This document shows positions 61,416 through 64,000 of a DNA stretch of 64,000 nucleotides, piece by piece. The DNA is taken from NCBI GenBank assembly GCA_038226175.1, contig JBBRQP010000008.1, forward strand, positions 1 to 64,000. Direction: 5' to 3'. Made by a program: the position numbers and the translations under genes. Origin of the DNA: JBBRQP01 sp038226175 (lineage in GTDB: Bacteria; Cyanobacteriota; Cyanobacteriia; Gloeobacterales; Anthocerotibacteraceae). A model generated the notes under the pieces. It worked only from the letters and a program-made list of their open reading frames with translations, was not told where the DNA came from and made no database searches. The number at the start of each line of letters is the position of its first letter. Positions within the stretch are counted from its first letter, which is position 1.

Positions 61416-61447
61416 AAAAAAGCCGCTCTTGTGGAAGCGGCTTTTTT
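61416..61447. terminator. bidirectional terminator between bfr-like gene and glnN
   Basis: AAAAAAGCCGCT and AGCGGCTTTTTT pair over 12 bases with an eight-base loop, giving T-runs on both strands. It lies between two converging genes and can end both transcripts. Confidence 0.92.
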
Positions 61448-61465
61448 ATACTTAAAGTTCAAGCA

Positions 61466-63637
61466 CTACTTAATAAAAAGCATTTCTTGATAAGTAGGCA
61501 ATGGCCACAGTTCATCGGCGATTTCGGCTTCGAGAGCATCTACATCGACGCGTACATCATCCATTTGCGGGCGGATTGTCTGAGCCGCAAACTGAAGATG
61601 GTCTTCGAGGGCTGCAAAATCATGCTTCTCAATGCTTTCATCAAGAGTTTTGATTTTAGCCATCATCGAAGAAACCAAGGTGGCAATCGTCTTAACAGTT
61701 TCTCTTTCGAGGGTAATACCCAAGCCATCCAAACTGCTAATCGTTTCGCTTAAGACCGAAAGGTACTTGACAGCGGCTGGGTAGATGATCGTTTTGGACA
61801 TGCTCACAACGAGCTTGGCTTCCACTTCGATTGATTTGAGGTACTGCTCAGCGTAGGTCTCAAAGCGGCTAGCCAACTCAACAGGCGTCAGTACGCCAGA
61901 CTTGTCAAACAGATCACGGATATCTTCTTGCTTAAGAACCGGCAGCGCGTCAGCGGACGTACGCAAGTTAGCCAAACCCCGTTTAGCGGCAAGTTGGTGC
62001 CATTCATCGGAATAGCCATTACCGTTAAAGACGACTGCGCCATGCTCTTCAATCACTTCCTTGAGGATGGTTTGAATGGCTGCGTAGAGTTCGGTGCCTT
62101 GAGCTAATTCAGCGTCAAGTTTGTTAGCGATCCAGTCAAGAGAATCTGCCAAGATCGTGTTCATCGCCACCAAAGGTCCAGACACAGACTGACCGGAGCC
62201 CACCGCACGAAACTCAAAACGATTACCCGTAAAGGCAAAAGGCGAAGTACGGTTACGGTCTCCAGCATCTTTGGGCAATTCCGGTAGGGTATCTACACCC
62301 AAGTGCATGACTCCTCTAGCCTGAGAACCAGTCAAAGCACCCTGACGAATTTGCTCGAATACATCTTCGAGCTGAGAACCTAAATAAATCGAGATGATCG
62401 CAGGCGGTGCTTCGTTAGCCCCTAGACGGTGATCATTACTCGCAGAAGCAATGACCGCACGTAGTAAAGGGCCGTATTTGTGAACTCCCCGAATCACTGC
62501 GCCACAAAACAGCAGGAATTGGGCATTGGCATGGGGAGTGTCACCGGGGTCTAAGAGATTACCTTGGGTAGCATTGCCCACCGACCAGTTGACGTGCTTA
62601 CCTGAACCATTGATGCCAGCAAAGGGCTTCTCATGGAGTAGACAGACAAAGCCATGTTGTTTGGCAGTATTACGCAAGATCGTCATCAACAATTGTTGGT
62701 GGTCACTCGCGACGTTCGCCGCTTCAAAGTAAGGCGCGATTTCAAACTGACCGGGGGCGACTTCGTTGTGGCGGGTCTTGGCGGGGATGCCCAAGCGATA
62801 GAGTCTTTCTTCGACATCTTGCATGAAGACTTGCACGCGCTCAGGGATTGCCGCGAAGTAATGATCTTCAAATTGTTGACCCTTGGGCGAGGGTCTACCA
62901 AACAATGTACGGCCTGTCAAGAGTAAGTCAGGGCGTAAGTTAGCAAAATTGGCATCGACCAAGAAATATTCTTGCTCGGCGCCACAGCTAGAGTTGACGG
63001 GTGCAACCATTGTGTTACCCAATTGCTTGAGTACCCGGGTTGCCGCTTTATTCATCGCTGCGATCGAACGCAAGAGAGGTGTTTTTTTGTCGAGAGCTTC
63101 ACCCGTCCACGACACAAAAGCCGTCGGAATACACAGGGTCATGCCATTGTCTGTTTCCATGACATAGGCTGGGCTTGTGACATCCCAGGCAGTATAGCCG
63201 CGAGCTTCAAAGGTCGAACGAATCCCACCATTAGGGAAAGAAGAAGCATCAGGTTCCCCCTGAATCAGCAATTTACCAGCAAATTCGGAGATGACCGAGC
63301 CGTCACTTTGTACCGAGATAAAACCATCATGTTTTTCGGCAGTGGCATTCGTTAAAGGATAAAAGACGTGGGAGTAATATAGCGCACCCTTAGAAACAGC
63401 CCAATCTTTCATCGCTGCAGCTACGGCATCAGCGACCGATGCATCCAGTTTTTCGCCCGATTCGATCGTCTTTTTGAGAGATTTGAAGACAGTTTTGGGC
63501 AAGCGTTCTTGCATCTTAGCCAGGGTAAATACATCCGCTGCCCAGAGTTCTTCTAAACGTTTTGGTGCTTTGGCAGGCTTTGTTGCCCGATTAGTTATTT
63601 CATGAATTGCTTTGACGCGTGACTCGTTGCCGCTCAT
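61466..63637 (-). CDS. glnN: glutamine synthetase type III
   Basis: Large hexameric/dodecameric glutamine synthetase for ammonium assimilation, 723 residues, the expected GSIII length. ATG 63637 is chosen over an ATG at 63697 because AAGGAAGGG lies nine bases upstream. Blocks: PLTNATAEKHDGFI, SSCGAEQEYFLVD (Glu metal ligands), KTRHNEVAPGQFEIAPYFE, GINGSGKHVNWSVGN, NDHRLGANEAPPAI, and FAFTGNRFEFRAVGS with the active-site Arg. In cyanobacteria that have GlnA, GlnN is usually nitrogen-stress induced through NtcA; no GTA-N8-TAC site was found upstream by eye. Confidence 0.97.
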   Translation of the reverse strand: MSGNESRVKAIHEITNRATKPAKAPKRLEELWAADVFTLAKMQERLPKTVFKSLKKTIESGEKLDASVADAVAAAMKDWAVSKGALYYSHVFYPLTNATAEKHDGFISVQSDGSVISEFAGKLLIQGEPDASSFPNGGIRSTFEARGYTAWDVTSPAYVMETDNGMTLCIPTAFVSWTGEALDKKTPLLRSIAAMNKAATRVLKQLGNTMVAPVNSSCGAEQEYFLVDANFANLRPDLLLTGRTLFGRPSPKGQQFEDHYFAAIPERVQVFMQDVEERLYRLGIPAKTRHNEVAPGQFEIAPYFEAANVASDHQQLLMTILRNTAKQHGFVCLLHEKPFAGINGSGKHVNWSVGNATQGNLLDPGDTPHANAQFLLFCGAVIRGVHKYGPLLRAVIASASNDHRLGANEAPPAIISIYLGSQLEDVFEQIRQGALTGSQARGVMHLGVDTLPELPKDAGDRNRTSPFAFTGNRFEFRAVGSGQSVSGPLVAMNTILADSLDWIANKLDAELAQGTELYAAIQTILKEVIEEHGAVVFNGNGYSDEWHQLAAKRGLANLRTSADALPVLKQEDIRDLFDKSGVLTPVELASRFETYAEQYLKSIEVEAKLVVSMSKTIIYPAAVKYLSVLSETISSLDGLGITLERETVKTIATLVSSMMAKIKTLDESIEKHDFAALEDHLQFAAQTIRPQMDDVRVDVDALEAEIADELWPLPTYQEMLFIK

Positions 63638-63820
63638 GTTCCCTTCCTTAAAAAGAAAAATCTTTGTTAGACCGCTAGCATAATTTGCTGTGCGCAAGGG
63701 GAATGTATTGTAGATAACAAAATAACGTTAGATCAGAGATTGCAAGTGTTGATTTTACCTAGATTACGTGATTGCGCTCTACTACCTAGCGAGAGACTAC
63801 AAAAAATCGTGCCTATGCAC

Positions 63821-64000
63821 CTAGGCAACTACGGCTGATTCCATCTGATATTGCACCCATAACTGCCGATAAAAGCCATTAGCCTGTAATAGTTGCTCGG
63901 GTGACCCGCATTCAACCAGATGACCTTGATCGAGTACGAGCACGCGGTCGGCACGGGCGGCCGCCGTCAGGCGATGGGTAATAAAAATGACAGTCTTACG
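63821..64000 (-). CDS. ABC transporter ATP-binding protein, C-terminal end (partial)
   Basis: The frame is open to the window edge and stops at TAG (63821-63823); 59 residues are visible. It contains the switch His in FITHRLTAAARADRVLVLD and the typical QGHLVECGSPEQLL end, as in exporters where the ATPase domain follows the membrane domain. The Walker motifs and the rest lie beyond base 64000. Separate from glnN by about 180 bases; same strand but upstream of it, so it could read toward glnN. Confidence 0.85.
   Translation of the reverse strand, partial: RKTVIFITHRLTAAARADRVLVLDQGHLVECGSPEQLLQANGFYRQLWVQYQMESAVVA

Noticed and set aside
63638..63820. NtcA-binding site upstream of glnN
   Set aside because: No GTA-N8-TAC was found by eye on either strand, only partial matches such as a GTA-N8-AAC.
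1..64000. CRISPR arrays or rRNA genes
   Set aside because: No regularly spaced direct repeats and no rRNA-like sequence seen in the window.

Overview
The window is a piece of a cyanobacterial chromosome. This rests on genes found only or mainly in cyanobacteria: NDH-1 subunits NdhN and NdhH, two phycobiliprotein lyases of the CpcS/CpeS type, an SLH-domain porin of the iron-uptake porin type, and a DUF4327 protein. The ferrochelatase lacks the C-terminal chlorophyll-binding-like tail usual in the phylum and the only glutamine synthetase present is the large type III enzyme. An early-branching, thylakoid-poor lineage such as Gloeobacterales would fit, but this is a weak inference.

Layout. 0-0.35 kb: the end of an IS630-type transposase joined to the 3' part of a dienelactone hydrolase gene. 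0.35-8.6 kb: housekeeping (hemH, PDH E2, secF, a methyltransferase) and a minus-strand run fur-like / hrcA / secreted protein / secG / APH-type kinase / metF with very short gaps or overlaps. 8.8-9.6 kb: a dead Phd-PIN toxin-antitoxin pair followed by a short dispersed repeat. 9.6-19 kb: a polysaccharide deacetylase fused to a phosphodiester glycosidase domain, thiO, DUF4327, a ferric-reductase-like membrane protein behind a TonB-dependent receptor with a Fur-box-like site, a GST and a second, paralogous receptor. 19-33.4 kb: mtnP, an uncharacterised three-gene module (TIGR04255-like plus two unknowns), cpcS-like, ndhN, DUF2993, transaldolase, PHP, pdxA, DPP-type peptidase, glycerol-dehydrogenase-like protein, Uma2, ruvB and nurA. 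33.4-39.5 kb: porin, class II aldolase, rsmA, plsC, GT2 glycosyltransferase.

39.6-47.5 kb is an accessory region: an Rpn/PD-(D/E)XK-type protein, a duplicate fragment of its 3' end, a MITE-like element, and a type I restriction-modification operon (hsdR-hsdM-hsdS) whose hsdM-hsdS gap holds the C-terminal remnant of an Abi_2-type abortive-infection gene. 47.6-56.4 kb: ndhH, crcB, mazG, tRNA-Met, dedA, an outer-membrane-protein pseudogene, an M42 peptidase, an unusual fusion of low-molecular-weight phosphatase with fructosamine/ribulosamine kinase, a RibD-type reductase, a dual-specificity phosphatase, tRNA-Leu and a CpeS-like lyase. 56.5-60.9 kb: a candidate signalling cluster (coiled-coil protein, membrane protein, Ras-like GTPase, histidine kinase split by a frameshift). 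The window ends with a ferritin-like protein, glnN and the end of an ABC transporter gene.

The strongest leads for something not well described are the phosphatase-kinase fusion (52976-54349), the Ras-like GTPase cluster (56570-60856), the TIGR04255-like trio (20042-21624) and the two-copy MITE-like repeat. Several genes carry in-frame stops or frameshifts; read-level confirmation would separate true decay from assembly error.
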